Origin: Mytilus galloprovincialis
Taxonomy: Eukaryota > Mollusca > Bivalvia > Mytilida > Mytilidae
DNA length: 64,000 bases
Reading direction: 5' to 3'
Assembly (NCBI RefSeq): GCF_965363235.1
Contig: NC_134846.1
Coordinates: forward strand, 7,259,001 to 7,323,000
The position numbers were made by a program, and so were the translations under genes. The notes below the pieces were generated by a model, which saw nothing but the letters and a program-made list of their open reading frames with translations, ran no database searches and had not been told where the DNA came from. Shown piece after piece: positions 10,251 to 23,237 of this stretch; positions within the stretch are counted from its first letter, which is position 1; the number at the start of each line of letters is the position of its first letter.

Positions 10251-11829
10251 ACAATTTGAGTTTGTTTGACTGTCAACTAATTTATCGAACAACAGAAACT
10301 CGAATTTACTTTCTGTACAAACTGTTCTAAGATCCTAGGCACACAGCTCTATATCCAAGACACGTGTTTAAACGTCTACATGAAATTCATCAGTGACGTT
10401 ATAATGAAAACCTTTTAATGACCTTTAAACAGTAATTTTAAACGCTAGTTTACGGAAACGAGGAAAGATTTAGGTTGATGATTTTAATCTTACATTTGTG
10501 GTTGAATCACTGTATTTTTGTAATAATTGGTTGTACACTTACATCAAGATTATGTACAACATTAACACAAATAACAGAAAATACTTTACTTTTGAAGTAT
10601 CAGTTTATAAAAATTTGCCAGAAGAGAAAAAGGTTTCCATCTCTTTTGCCAGTCTTAACTTTAACGATTAGTAAAATTATAAAACTACACCAGTTCTAAA
10701 GAAGTTAATTGTCTAAAGGTTACCCTATCGATAACATAATTCGGAGATTTGTTTGCATACATGTTTCAAAAACCAAACAAAGCCATATTATAAATATTTG
10801 CTTTAAAAGCATAAAGCGTTTTTCAAGCCTATTCTCAACACTTTTTTGGAAGATTCGATTTGATGTCATATTCATTTATTTTAAAAAACGTTGTACACAA
10901 AAAGAGCGATTTAATATTAGAGTACAAGGATCAAAGGTTTAAACAAAAGTGTCTTCATCTGTCTCTTTCTTTATTTACTAAAGATATTTTTCAAGTGTTG
11001 GTGTTGTTGTTTTTTTCCTAATTGAAGAGCGGTATACTACTGTTGCCTTTATTTGTACCACTCGACTAAACTTTCTTATAACATTTTAAAATTTCCAAAC
11101 ACTTGTCGTAGATGGAGATTTTTCATAAACGTCATCCATCATCAATGTCCACAATACATTATTATCTTACATCTTATCTTTGAAGAGGGGCGAAAGATAC
11201 CAGAGGGACTTTTTTGTTTTAGATTTTAACTCATTTGATATTGCTTATTGTTTTTCCCCCTATCTTGGCTTACAGAAAGCTTTTACAATATGTTTATTTG
11301 TGGTCAGTTCTTCATTTTCATCGTTGTTGGTTCATTCAAAATAAGTATGAAGGCGTATGTATGTCTCATCTAAATTCATTTTTGTTTTTTTACACAGATG
11401 TGCAATGTAAATTACAAAGTATTTTTCTTGTCGCTAAAATCATCATCACCATAAGGAACTCAATATCTAAAATTCCTTTCCTATGTTTAACTTAATTTGA
11501 TGATAATCACATAGAAATGTGGATTAATTACATAGGACATTTGAGATATTCACTTATCCAAATATATTCATGTTTGGCACTCCTTGCAGGTTGTGATAAA
11601 GCATTAAATTCGAATACTCATGTATAACCTATCGTGACTGATTGGTACAGCAAACTTCCTATCAAGTTTCGGGAACGGTCGTCTTTCTTCTTGTATATTC
11701 ACTTGGTAGTAATTTAAGTGTATATTAGTATCAGAGAAGCTATACAATTGCACTTGAATACCAATCAGTTACGCGATAGGTCTTTAAATTGTTCAAGTAT
11801 TACATTATTGAAATATTCTTTCTTATTAT
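10251..11829. other. intergenic, downstream of the TMEM26-like gene
   Basis: AT-rich. Short open frames (for example 10475-10942 and 11235-11495) have low-complexity translations and no family resemblance. Parts near 10620-10900 weakly resemble 4450-4740. Confidence 0.45.
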
Positions 11830-12240
11830 TTATTCACTTGTACAATTTAAACTCTCACAGTTGTAACACGGGAGGGGATGATTTGATATACATTTTTAAT
11901 TCAAGGGGCGTTTACAAACTATTAATGAAATTGTTGAATGTAATGAATCGTTAATTACATGATATGCTAGTCCACTTCAAAACGGATGGGGAACAACCTA
12001 AATGGGTACAAATTGATCGATTGCACCCACACAATTCGTGTTAACTATAAGAGGTGCATTTTATTGAATATCTTTATTAGTATATTTCTGCATTGCCATG
12101 ATACAATTCCCTCTCCATAAAGTATTCACAATTTTTGTTTTGTACAGGGTGCACAATGTTTTCAGTCATAAACGTCTATGATTGTGTGCATTCCCTAAGC
12201 TGGCTATGTATAAAAAGGCATCAGACTTTAATGTAAGTTG

Positions 12241-13059
12241 TCAATAATAGCCTCCATTATATCCATAGTTTGCACGTCCAAAACCGAAAGGAGATTGATA
12301 AAAATAATCGGGATGGGACCAATAGTTTGGTGGAGATCCACTTTGGACTCTTCCATTTTTGCGCTTTTTATTATCTCGTGGGTTATCTTTAGAATTTTGA
12401 TGCTTGATCTTTCGAATGTCACTTAACTTCTTGATAACCTCCTTTTCTGTCATCCTTTCTTTCTCTTTGGCTTTTTCTTCGAGTTCTTTCTTGTGAGTTC
12501 CCACAACAATTACCCTATAAAATAACATCATTATCATAAGGCAATTTTTAAGAGCGAAAAATATCACACCATAACTCAGTACCTCTTTCACAAATATTGC
12601 ACACAACCGTATAGTTAAGTATGGACCGTCTTGTAATATGATTGCCACAAACAGACTCCATATTTCCATCTCCACCAATTTTGCGCAACATCTTGCCGGT
12701 GCTCTTTTGGACGTTGTCCAGTCATCTTCGTCGTCCGGATCTTCCACATCTGTTTGACCACCACGTTGCTTCTTCGTGGAGGTTAAGACGAGCGTAAACT
12801 GTAGTAAGCTAATCGTCCAAACCGTTAAAATTGCATAACTAAATGTTTTATCGGCTCTAATTTCTTTTTCTTCGAAAATAATGAAAAGTTCCATGACATC
12901 TGACCCGGAACCAATATATACAAATAATAGCTGTGACAGCTGATCACGAGTAAGTTTCCCTCGTGGCAACATCCATCGACCTAATATAAGGATGAACAGA
13001 AATCCTTGTTCTAACACTGACGCCCATGTATCTGCATCGAGCTTTACAGGGATGGTTAA
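12241..13059 (-). CDS. TMEM26-like exon 3 (last coding exon)
   Basis: The acceptor 'gttttcatttcag' ends at 13060 and the exon opens in phase 0 with Leu-Thr-Ile-Pro. It encodes 272 residues and a TGA. The open frame continues upstream to an ATG inside the intron (giving MFSFQ), but that part is intron sequence. The exon contains most membrane segments, the acidic insert and the Lys/Glu-rich tail. Confidence 0.88.
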   Translation of the reverse strand, partial: LTIPVKLDADTWASVLEQGFLFILILGRWMLPRGKLTRDQLSQLLFVYIGSGSDVMELFIIFEEKEIRADKTFSYAILTVWTISLLQFTLVLTSTKKQRGGQTDVEDPDDEDDWTTSKRAPARCCAKLVEMEIWSLFVAIILQDGPYLTIRLCAIFVKEVLSYGVIFFALKNCLMIMMLFYRVIVVGTHKKELEEKAKEKERMTEKEVIKKLSDIRKIKHQNSKDNPRDNKKRKNGRVQSGSPPNYWSHPDYFYQSPFGFGRANYGYNGGYY

Positions 13060-16000
13060 CTGAAATGAAAACAAACTCCATGAGTGTATACTGAGTTTAT
13101 AAACACAATTAAAATAACTAATAAAACGTGTACGTTGATCATCAATCGTAAAGTCAGATACTTCAATGTAACTTCTAAACGCGGTGTATAAAAATGCACA
13201 ACGTAATTCGTTCTAACTAACTATGAAAATGCACTTATGAAAATGTAACTTCTTTTAAAAGAAAATTAGGTGTAGAAATGTGCGATTTTGATTCATCAAA
13301 GTGCTAAAAGTTAGCTTTTAAATTGAGATTAGTGAATATTTTGATTTCAAATTAAAGTCATATGAAATGAGTGACTGGTGAAAAATAATGTTTATCCAAT
13401 TCTTGAACCAATGCATGTATATATCATAAACGTAGTCTTCTGTACACGATTTTATCATATTTTACCCAAATATATCGTAAAATCGTTTTTTTTCTCTCAG
13501 TCTGTTATGAGGTGAAAAAAAGGGCAGCTACTTAATTGTCGTGTTTTGAAGCCGTAGTTTACCGATTGTCACCTTATAGTAAATAATCAACAAAGAAGCA
13601 TTGATATTGGAAACGTGTTTAACATATACAATCAGATAATTATTTATTTTAATGTCACTTTGCTTACGGAAAATATGTGTCGGCAAATTGTTGAGTATCC
13701 TGAAAGCAAGCAATTAAAAAAAGTAAACTTCTTCTAAATGTGGACAAATTAAAGAATTTTCTTCAGAAAAAAGTATGTGTACATAAGTTTTATAATGAAA
13801 ATTATCCATTTAGTTATAAAAAACATATGCATCATTTTTTTTATTTGAGGTGTCATATGACTTAAAGAATTTTCTTCAGAAAAAAACCGTATGTGTACAT
13901 AAGTGTTATCATTAAATGAAAACTATCCATTTAGTTATAAAAAAACATATGCATCATTTTTTTATTTGAGGTTTGATATGACTTAAAGAATTTTCTTCAG
14001 AAAAAAGTATGTGTACATAAGTTTTATAATTGAATGAAAACTATCCATTTAGTTATAAAAAAAACATATGCATCATTTTTTTTATTTGAGGTTTCATATG
14101 ACTTTAAAAAAAATAATAAAGGAAAATTTTACATTTCTGTGGATAATATCAAGTTGATAGTGTTTATATTACACTATTCATTGTATAAATGTACAAAAAT
14201 CCGTTTTATATAAACATGATTAGACTAATGAAGTTCAAATAATTTACTTATTCGCAATATTTGTTTTGGAAATGTCAATTTGATGTTATATAATCAATTT
14301 GTTAAAGAAAACTGAAATAATAAAAGGTCATTGAATATTTAAATACTACGATCATAACTAATTTATAAGTAATCATAGCAGCAGAAAGTTTAAACCCTGT
14401 TCAAATAAGAGTGTATATACTCGTGTGTCCCCTTTTCTGTTAACTGTGTTCTCTGTCTAAATTCCCGCTCAATTAACCCTTTCATAAAACCTATTAAAAT
14501 TTTCAAAGACTTGTTTATTTTTTCAGTTTTTCAGTGCAACGTCATGTACATTTTACATATTTATGAAAAGCTCGCCATGTGTCCTCCAAACATAATTTTT
14601 TCACAGTTCACCGACAAACTGTATCTACATACAATTTCATTATACTTCAGTTACTTGTTCGATAATATTGACTGTTATCCGTTTATTATTTTATAACCCA
14701 TTTTATATGAAAATTAAATTATTACACGTGTCTAAATCAATCCAAGGTCTGGAGTAATCAAGCATTTCTATAATCATAATGTCTTTGGGTTTTTTAAAGA
14801 CACTTTACAGTTTCCGGATTGTCATAAGCGAGGTCATAAGTTGTAAGGAGGTCTTACTTCTGACACTCGTAGTTTGTTCAACAAATTGAACAAATATTTA
14901 TCTATTCGTGATCATCATATTCTGTCATTATGAATTTCGTGATATCTCGAATTTATTTAGTTCTTATCGCGATATTCAGAGTATCGATCTTGAATTTGAC
15001 TTTAAGCTGTCATCGCAGCACTAGATATCACGAATTGGACCATCGCTAATGAGTTGAAGATTACGAATTTTGATATTGTTGTTCTGGTAAACTTATCAAG
15101 AGATATTGAAAACCCACTGCTCATTAATGTTCATCATTGTATACAAACTATATCTACAATTATAGATTTACGCCAACAATTCATTATTTACAAAAATAAC
15201 TTTACCCCTTCAATGGCGGACAATGCTTCTCCCTGTGAATTGTCACTGGTATTTGTAGCTGGAGTTGTTACTGTATTGTTGTTTACTATAGTCGTCGATT
15301 TTTCCAGACGATCGATTTCCAACAGCCAAATGGCGGGAACGGTGTTGCAAAGGTGAATGAAAAAGCAGAGGCAAAACCTGCAAAGTGCGTATAAAAATAT
15401 GAATGTTATAGAACCTATTTTGACTGGTATTCGTTTTAGAATGATGAGATAAGAAACGGTGAATACAGTGAGACAACAAACCAACCAAAGAGCAGAAAAC
15501 AATCAAAGGCACAGCAAGAAAATCCTGCACCGGAGGCAGACTTCCGATGGCCACTTAAAAAGATGTATACTCATTCAGCGAAAATGGACCGTGCAACGTC
15601 ACATTAAACTCGGAAAAATATCAATGAACCACGATAAAAAAAAATAAGACAAACATGGCCCAGGGGTTCATGACTTTGGACAGGCGCAAACATGCGGTGG
15701 GTCTAACATGTTTTGTGAAATCTCAACCCTCCACTTTACATCTAGCCAATGTGGAATGAAAACACACACATAAATTTTATACGAACAGTATGTTTGCCGC
15801 TTTAGTTTGATATACTTAGAGTATTACGTATAATTTTCTCAGAATTAATGGACTTCTCCCTTTTTTAATTTACCTTGGAGTTCTGTGGTTTTGTTTATAT
15901 TTATATATTTTTTTATCTGCATAGTAATTTTTTGTGATTAATCTGGCGTAGTTGTTGATAAGGTTGATACAGTTTGTTCCATACTAGTTACTGTACTGGA

Positions 16001-18525
16001 TAAGATATATAATTAAGCTATCATGGTGCTCAGTAACATGACCTTAGAAACCCGAAAAAGCGATCGAACAGCATTTGTTTTTTGATACCAATCAGTTCTC
16101 CAAAACAGACAAGTTTGATATATATGCGTCACATTAGCAGTTGAATGTCTCAAATTTAAATTAATATGGTGTTGTCTCGTCGACCCCGTCACATCTCCAA
16201 AAGAGAGAAACATATAATTGGGAGCTGTTGATGCATATGTAAGTTGAATAAAAGGTCTGTTCTTATGCCTGCATGGAAGTTTGATTTTAAAACATTTTTT
16301 GTTAATATTGTACATGTATATTGTTTTTTACAAGATGTAAGCTTGTACTTGTACAAAAATCTGTACAAATTACAATTTGTACAACATCACATTTGTACAC
16401 AACATATACAAACGTTTCAATGGGTTATATTTTATTTTCAATGTAATTAATTCATCCCTTAATTGTTAGCATGGTAGTGCGTAATGCCTTCGTATAAAGT
16501 ATTATAAGTTCTGTAAACAGACGTGGAATGTAAATTGCCAGTTGCGTAAATTATCATCTTTAGAATAAGCATTATATTTAAAAACTTTTCAATTCATATA
16601 ACTTCTACTTTCATTGATGATAACGACATTAAAAAGTTAAAAAGATGATAAATTACCCAGGAAATCTGAGATAATCACTACTTTGAAAATTCTTGCTTTC
16701 CATTTTAAGTAGGTTAATTACGCTAAAAGTACTTTATTTCATTTCTCGGTCATAATCTATTCTAACTGCTGTATATGTCAAATTTAACAACAGGTATAGG
16801 ATGCACGTAAAATTGTAAAAACGCATTTTAAATGACGGAATATATCCACTGTGTATGCAAAGCTCTGATTCCTCGCCTGTATTTTCTTATACCCTATGTC
16901 CCTTTTTTCCTTCTTTTTTTTTTTAGGTAAGCCATTTAAAGTTTGCATCAAGTTTTGGATTTTCCTTTATTTTGACCTCGAGCATTACTGAGGAGATATT
17001 AATTGTCAAAATCGTCAATTTGGGACATGGCCCTAAAATTACAATATTTTGTTTTCGTTTTTGCCTTTTAGATTTTTTTTGAAATTCATGCTTAAAAAGT
17101 AGTGTTTTTGGCAAGTCACGTAAGGTAAAAAAAAACAAAGAAATATCATCTTACTTAACACAAAGATTTCTTTGTTATCAATAGTATGCTTATATAAGAA
17201 TAACATGTATAATATTTCCTCTTTGAAATATGAATACTATCTTAATCTCATTTTTTAATTTAAAACGTAACCAGTCTTTCAATTCAGTGAGCTAATGAGA
17301 CAGGATCATGGCTTCTTTCATCTGACACTATGTCATATTTCTTAGTGTGTTGTTAGTGAACGAACTGCGGTACCTGATATATCATGTATATAAAACATTT
17401 CCTAGTAATCTGTAATATGTGATTAGTATAATTTTATAATATGTAATGTATATGTTGGGAACTTTCTTTCGTGAATTGACCAGAAGAGAGAATGTAATAT
17501 ATTGGCCATGTGAAACGATTGTATTTCAGGTATATTGTAATTTTATCCTTTAAATTCTATTCTGTGTGTATTTGAAACCCCGTAGAACCTAATTTGAAAT
17601 TACATTTCCCAGGGAAAATATTTACCCCTGGTTACTCAGCCACAAATGTGGAGAGAGACTTCCATTGGATGCCAGACAAAAAAAATACCAATTCATACTC
17701 TTTTTGAATAAAAGCAACTTTTTTTTTACACATCTTTGAATACGTAATGGGGGGTCTCCACAAACAACAGCTCATATTTGGAATTCTAATTATATTAATT
17801 AAATTTGTTCTTCGATACACAACTGTTTGTAAATAAATTGAGCCTCTTAATATCCAACAAATTGTGTCAAAATATTGCAGTTTTAGTATTTCTCGAGCTA
17901 GAAATTTTGCAATCCTTTTATAAGACGAACAATGCACTCCCTTGGCGTAATAAAAAAGTAGATGATACTGTTGGATTAGTTTCTTTAATATGTCCAGTGG
18001 TAAATATCACATTGCACATTAGACCGAGGATATGATAATGAGATAGGAAAATGGCCATGCTTTATATACTAGACCGAAATGTTAGCACGCTATTTCACAG
18101 GATAATAGATGCTGGGAGACTCTCTCCGGCCATATCATTTAGACTCTTAAGGTTTTTTTCTTACTCCTAGTGCGGCATTGTTTGAGAAACCGATCAAATA
18201 CAAATTTTCAAGTAATTGGTTTGACCCAGTCGATAATCAAACTCACAGCCTCTCGTGCCCGTGGCGAACACTCAACCGGGAAACCACCAAAACAGTTCTG
18301 AAAAGGTAGATGTCCCAGTAAAAGAACTTACCATTTGTCCTCTTGTCCTCTCTTTTTTAAAATTCTATGCTCAAGTTCTATAATGTGTAAAATATTTCCA
18401 AGTCCAAGACACCAAAACAAATTATTTCCCTGAACATCAACCGTTCTCCAAATACACAAAAAACTATGAATAAATAGTAAAGATCGAACGAAAACAGCTT
18501 GTACTACACTCCAGATTATGACCAT
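12241..18525 (-). CDS. TMEM26-like polytopic membrane protein (3 exons)
   Basis: Joining 18525-18332, 15377-15206 and 13059-12241 gives a 394-residue protein; human TMEM26 is about 370 residues. Exon 1 (1-64) has two hydrophobic segments and ends in a split Trp codon. Exon 2 supplies the next hydrophobic segment (about 66-86, with VPAIWLLEI) and then a Thr/Asn-rich loop with N-glycosylation sites. Exon 3 holds the family blocks LILGRW-LP, TRDQLSQLL, LQDGPYLTIRL, FFALKN and LYR-like 'LFYRVIVV'. A basic coiled tail and a Gly/Tyr-rich end follow. The TMEM26 family has no firmly established biochemical role; it is a multi-pass membrane protein. Unlike the human protein there is an acidic insert (EDPDDEDD) between late membrane segments. 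Splice phases (2 and 0) fit at both junctions, and donors and acceptors are canonical. The start ATG at 18525 is placed by alignment; 5' UTR and promoter are not resolved. Confidence 0.88.
13060..15205 (-). other. TMEM26-like intron 2
   Basis: It starts GTAAAG at 15205 and ends at the polypyrimidine-AG at 13062-13060. It contains the tandem array at 13749-14104 and the stretches whose copies lie at 4.6-5.5 kb. Confidence 0.8.
13749..14104. repeat. tandem repeat, three ~118-bp units
   Basis: Three near-identical units, each with 'ttaaagaattttcttcagaaaa', 'gtatgtgtacataagt', 'atccatttagttata', 'catatgcatcat' and 'atttgaggt'. The array lies inside intron 2. Confidence 0.9.
15206..15377 (-). CDS. 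TMEM26-like exon 2
   Basis: 172 bp. The acceptor 'acgcactttgcag' precedes a G that completes the Trp codon split with exon 1. Then 57 codons follow (FCLCFFIH...AIEG), ending at GGG before the donor GTAAAG. The block VPAIWLLEI corresponds to VPSLWLLEL of human TMEM26. The Asn/Thr-rich stretch has NNNT and NTS sequons, as the human loop does. Confidence 0.85.
15378..18331 (-). other. TMEM26-like intron 1
   Basis: Donor GTAAGT at 18331, acceptor at 15380-15378. It contains a diverged dispersed repeat (about 15560-15760, with 'atgaaccacga', 'ggacaggcgcaaacatgcgg') and the stretches 17160-17550 that are duplicated at 6.1-6.7 kb. No further coding exon was recognised. Confidence 0.75.
15560..15765 (+). 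repeat. diverged dispersed bivalve repeat R2-like
   Basis: 'aaaatatcaatgaac', 'ggacaggcgcaaacatgcgg' and 'taacatgtttt' followed by 'tcaaccctcc' resemble 50640-50760 and the end of the R2 copies at 28404-28760 and 51568-51946. Confidence 0.55.
18332..18525 (-). CDS. TMEM26-like exon 1 (first coding exon)
   Basis: 194 bp, giving 64 codons plus two bases. The translation starts MVIIWSVVQAVFVRSLLFIH and aligns along its length with the human N-terminus, including the R-LLF-HS and WR-T/V positions and the final Lys-Trp. The donor is ATG|GTAAGT. A transcription start was not located upstream. Confidence 0.82.
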
Positions 18526-19711
18526 CTTTAACCCGTCTTGTCAAATGTGATTGTCAGTAATTGTTCGTATGAATAGGCAAAATATACCTTCATATATATA
18601 CGCTTCACTTCATTCAAAATCACCATAAAATTTATGCATGTTGTCCTCAAAAAGTTCACTGCATTTAACTTTTTTTTGTCATACACCAATGAGATTAAAA
18701 TGTCATTAAAATTAACTTGAGATCTTTTATTGTGTCATTAAATTACATTTTACAAAATATGATTATTTATTGAAGGTAAATGTTTAATTTATCCATCATC
18801 CACTTCTTCGAATTTTTTATTCTAGTTTATCAGTGTACACACAAAGACACTAGAAACCGTAGACTTCTCAATAGCCGAGACTGTATACTTATACATTGCA
18901 GATTATAAACACTTTGCATGACAAATATTTACCCCTTTTAAACACAACACGCTCAATCTGTACTTACGATTTTTAAAAGTCCAGTGGGCGTTTGTATTCC
19001 ATTGAAAAAGAATATAAGGACACCTTTTTAACAGATTGAATAACTGTGATAAAACGATAAGTGAAAACCATTGATATCTAAAATTTCGTACTCTCAAATA
19101 AAGGCTGTGGGTCTTACGTTTTTTTTTAACAATATGAGCGTTGTATTTTAGCTGTGGCAAACACATGAAACTTATTTTGAAAATAACTATGGTTATAGCG
19201 TGAGTGTGCAACCGGGTCTAGCTTCGAAGATTCAAGTAAATTGAAAAAGGGTTATTCCAAATTTTCCGTAAATATGTTTCAAAAATTTGGGTCACAGTCC
19301 GAATATTGATAAAACCGATTCTAATTGATATCTTTAAAAATATTAACACTATTCCACAAGATTAAAATATTATTCAGTTCTAAAAAATTTCTGTAATAGA
19401 CATTTTTTTTCATATTTCATAGTTATAAAGCTTTTGGTTAGGAAGTTTTGCTATACCTGCAGAAGACTTATTATGAACGATAAACACCTCCTGATATATT
19501 ACGATGATGTTAAGAATAACGGCCCAATACTACAAAGAAATAAATCAGTAAATAAAACCCCAGAAAAATAGGCAAAAAAATATAAAGAATAGAGAATGGG
19601 GTATTTACTTGAAATTATAACATTAAGTGACTAATTGGCAAAACAATTGATGAATCGAGAAAAATGGGCAGCAAATTTAAAAAATACAGACGCTCATATA
19701 TTGAGCCTTTA
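18526..19711. other. intergenic, upstream of the TMEM26-like gene
   Basis: AT-rich. Presumably holds its 5' UTR and promoter, but I see no clear core promoter motif. Confidence 0.4.
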
Positions 19712-19996
19712 TATCTGTAATACCAGTCGCTGTACCTCAACATAGTTTTTTTTGTAGAATCGTCAGAGGGGATGTGTTTCTCTGCAATACCGGTCGCTAT
19801 ACTTCGACATAGTTTTTATTATGTAGAATCATCAGGGGAGATGTGTTTCTCTGTAATACCGGCCGCTGTACCTCAACATAGTTTTTTTTGTAGAATTAAC
19901 AGAGGGAATATGTTTCTCTGTAATACCTGCCACTGTACTTCGACATATTTTTTATGTAGAATCATCAGGGGGAATGTGTTCCAGTGTAATACCTGT
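19712..19996. repeat. tandem repeat, ~70-bp unit, about 4 copies
   Basis: Units share 'gtttctctgtaataccggtcgctgtacttc', 'acatagtttttt' and 'gtagaatcatcagggg'. The open frame 19772-20002 only reflects the repeat (MCFS-IP recurring) and is not a gene. Confidence 0.85.
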
Positions 19997-20419
19997 CGTT
20001 AATTTGATTAAAATGTTTAATTATATATATAACAACAAGTAACAAGAAAAAATAACTTTTGGAATTTAATAATGTCACCAAAAACGTTGATTTTTGCTAT
20101 GTATATGAAGACTGTGTGTTGAGATCTAGATGTCATTTTGTTATTTAAGTTTGCATTATTGATGTCCGACAGTATTCTGGACAGTGTTAGATGATACGTA
20201 TTTTGCAATAATTGACAGTATAGGGCAGTGACAAATATTTGACAAATATACTTAAAATAAGTTAATATTATGAAGAAAACAAGTTGCATATGCCCATAAC
20301 ATATTATCAGTCATATCAACCATGTCAATTTTTGAAAAATTAATAGTTATCAAGCAGTATTTTATTTATGTAAAAAGTTTAAATTTCTGTCGTTCGGTCA
20401 AAATAAAAGAAAACGACGT

Positions 20420-20580
20420 CGCGTACGTTACCGTTACTAAAGTGGTTTTCCCGTTTGAATGGTTTTACACTAGTAAGTTTGGTGGCCCTTTATATCTCTC
20501 TGTTCGGTGTGAACCAAGGCTCCGTGTAAAAGCCCTACTTTGACCTAGGATGACACTAGTACCACATCTTCTTATATCTA
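20420..20580 (-). repeat. diverged R2 repeat, reverse orientation
   Basis: Ends 'accacatcttcttatat', the complement of the R2 start 'agatgtggt'. Also shows 'cccgtttgaatggttttaca' and 'ggtgtgaaccaaggctccgtgt', familiar from mussel repeats. The similarity to 51568-51946 is moderate. Confidence 0.6.
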
Positions 20581-20589
20581 TGAATACTG

Positions 20590-21455
20590 TGGGTAACATC
20601 TGTGTTATAGACACACATTACACATCTCCATTAATTCTTGTTTAAAATAGATTAAATGATAATTGTGCTCTGTTTACTTTTATGCCTTCAATACTATAAT
20701 GGGATTATTATGAAGTCATACTTAAAAAGAATCTACGTCCATCGTTGGTGAAAACGGGGAATAGTATATCCATCAATGATATATATGTTCCTGGTGATAA
20801 TAACTACAATGTATTATATTTATTTTGTATATATACATGTATTAGCGAAACATAAACTGTATATATGTTTTGTCTATATACTTATGCAAGTCAATTGCAA
20901 GTTTATATTCTACTAGGTGAATTAAGTAGCTTTGAAATGAATTATTTACAAGACACTTCGGACTATTCATTCATGATCCTTTTCATGTTCATTGACATAT
21001 TGACAAGCTGTCTCATACATGTAAATTGTCCATTCTACTTATATACATATAAAATGTCCAACGTCCATAAAACTGCCAGTATATGCTAAACTTCCACTCT
21101 CCAGACTTTCCTTGTCGGCCTACTAATTATTGACATGTTATACATACAGTAAAGGATTTCAAATATTATATATTTGATGGATTATATTCTCTATGATTAT
21201 AAAATTTAATCATATATAACAAGGAAAAGTCCGTATGTATGCACGATTTGATTAAACATCTTAATAAACTTTTACGGGCCACACCAACTTATTTTAATTT
21301 GATATGACTAACATTCAATTACTAGTAAAGAAAGAGAAGACAAAAATATGAATAAGCAATACAATCTTATTCTTTTATCTTTAAAACAATGTTAAAGGAT
21401 GTCTGAGTGCCCTAACTTGATATGGTGTATGGTGTGAGATTTATATTATTTAAGA
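20590..21455. other. intergenic, nothing identified
   Basis: AT-rich. Contains 'gggccacaccaact' near 21277, a short word also found at repeat ends at 47405 and 51215. Confidence 0.45.
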
Positions 21456-21594
21456 ATTGAAAGCTTCTTTTTGTAACTTCATTGGGGTGTAAAAGCGTTG
21501 ACCGAAGTACATTTTGTATGAAGCGCTTCTACTAAAAAAGTGCGCACGGTCAACGCTTTTACAACCCTATGAAGTTACAAAAAGAAGCATTCAA
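21456..21594. repeat. hairpin element, ~50-bp inverted arms
   Basis: The arm 21456-21505 (attgaaagcttctttttgta...agcgttgaccg) is repeated in inverse at 21546-21594 with few mismatches. The ~40-bp loop contains 'gaagcgcttc'. It is a MITE-like foldback. Confidence 0.85.
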
Positions 21595-23237
21595 TACTTA
21601 TAATTACATTTTTTTTAGCAATGATCATGAAAAAACGAATTTTATTATTATTTTATTTAATTCACCTGTGCACTTTATTGTGCGACCACGTGTTATCATG
21701 AATGAAAAGTTTTATTGAGCAATGCAATTGCTTACGGAATAACACGTGATGTGCAGTTAGCCAATCAGAATAAAGTATCATAATGAAACATACATCTAAT
21801 GTAATTATAAGAGAATGCGACAATTTTGGCAACAGGGGAAGGAGTAAAATTTTCTGCTTGCCATTTGTCCTGTCGATATTTGTGTAAAAAAAAAGATGTG
21901 TCGACCCAAACAAAATTTGAAAGAGGATCCTTTTTTTTTCAAAATTCTAAAGCGATTGAAATATAGTTTTAAAAATTGCCTAGTTACAGAATACAGAAAT
22001 ATAACGTTATTGATAACAATGTGTGTCGTTTCCTCTTATATTGAAACTTTGGGAACGACAACTTGATCTAATGGAAAGGGTATATAAAGATTAGGAAACT
22101 AAATATCATGGCTTGGGAAGAACTTAATTACATTACATTGCGGTACAAGATATGATGAGAATGAATTATCTGCTTCACAACAACATGCAGAAACCCTTTG
22201 AGTGCAAAAGTGAAACTATTGTTTTTGCACTGCAGACCCCCCTCTCCCCAAGAGGTATAGGGGGAGGATTGGGATCTAAAAAAAAACATGTTTTACCCCG
22301 CCGCATTTTTGTGTTTGTTTCAAGTCAGGAGGTTCTAGCATTTATAAGTCTTGTATGATTTTTAATTTTAGTACATTTATACATTTAGGAGTTTAGTATG
22401 ACGCCATTTTCACCGAACAAGTTTATACACATTTTGCCGAAAAAATGAAGTGCGCCGGTTTAGCTGTGTGGTAAACCAGTACACAGCCATGTACAGTCAT
22501 ATTGAAACAGTCAAATTTGCTGTTTCGTGCAAAGAAATTGTCACTCGTATACTCGCACTGGCAAACAGACGACCTACTTTAACGAGTGACCATATGTTTA
22601 TTTCCAGCGTTTTGACTGAGGGGTCCAAAGGTGGACTGTTGCAAGACAAATTTTCCATCCCTTCCCTGTTCAATATAACCTCATTTTCCAGTTACAGTAA
22701 AAAATGTCCTGACCTTCATCCCCTTACTGCCTTTTTTTCAGGACCTACCTTTATTATATACATTGCTATTTTTTTTCTCGTCCAGAAACATTTGCCACTG
22801 GACATTATAAGCAACGAACAATAAATCAATCTTATAATTACAGACTTGACGTTACATGTATACATTATAAAACTTCAAGTGCGTCTAATCGTAAAAGACA
22901 TGACCAAATTCAGATCTCATTTGTAAATGTGACGCTCTAACCTAAAAGCTAGTTCTATTATGATATGTATATGAATAGCCTTGGTGGCATTTTTTTTTAT
23001 TTTTATTAATTTCTATTTTATTTCAGACATAATTTGTTTTTACTTTTGTTGCTATTTTTTGTATTTTTATATATATTTTGCAAACCTCAAATTTCGTGCA
23101 TAATCGAAATTATGTGAAATTCAAAATGAAAACACAAATTAACCCTTTTCAAAAGAAAAGAATTCATGACGACAATTGAAATTGCAGTACTTCACTTGAA
23201 ACCAAAATAATTAGAAAAATTAAGATAATAAAATTTC
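21595..23237. other. intergenic, no gene seen
   Basis: A 124-codon open frame at 22450-22824 begins with GTG and matches no family I know. Its composition resembles the surrounding DNA. The stretch near 22215-22320 (C/G-runs, 'aaaaaaaaacatgttttaccccgcc') looks repeat-derived. Confidence 0.45.

Noticed and set aside
13060-13074. TMEM26-like exon 3 as a single-exon gene starting MFSFQ
   Set aside because: These codons are the polypyrimidine tract and AG of the splice acceptor.
19772-20002. Cys-rich repeat protein
   Set aside because: The frame merely translates the ~70-bp minisatellite.
22450-22824. 124-codon open frame as a gene
   Set aside because: Starts with GTG, no recognisable domain, background composition.
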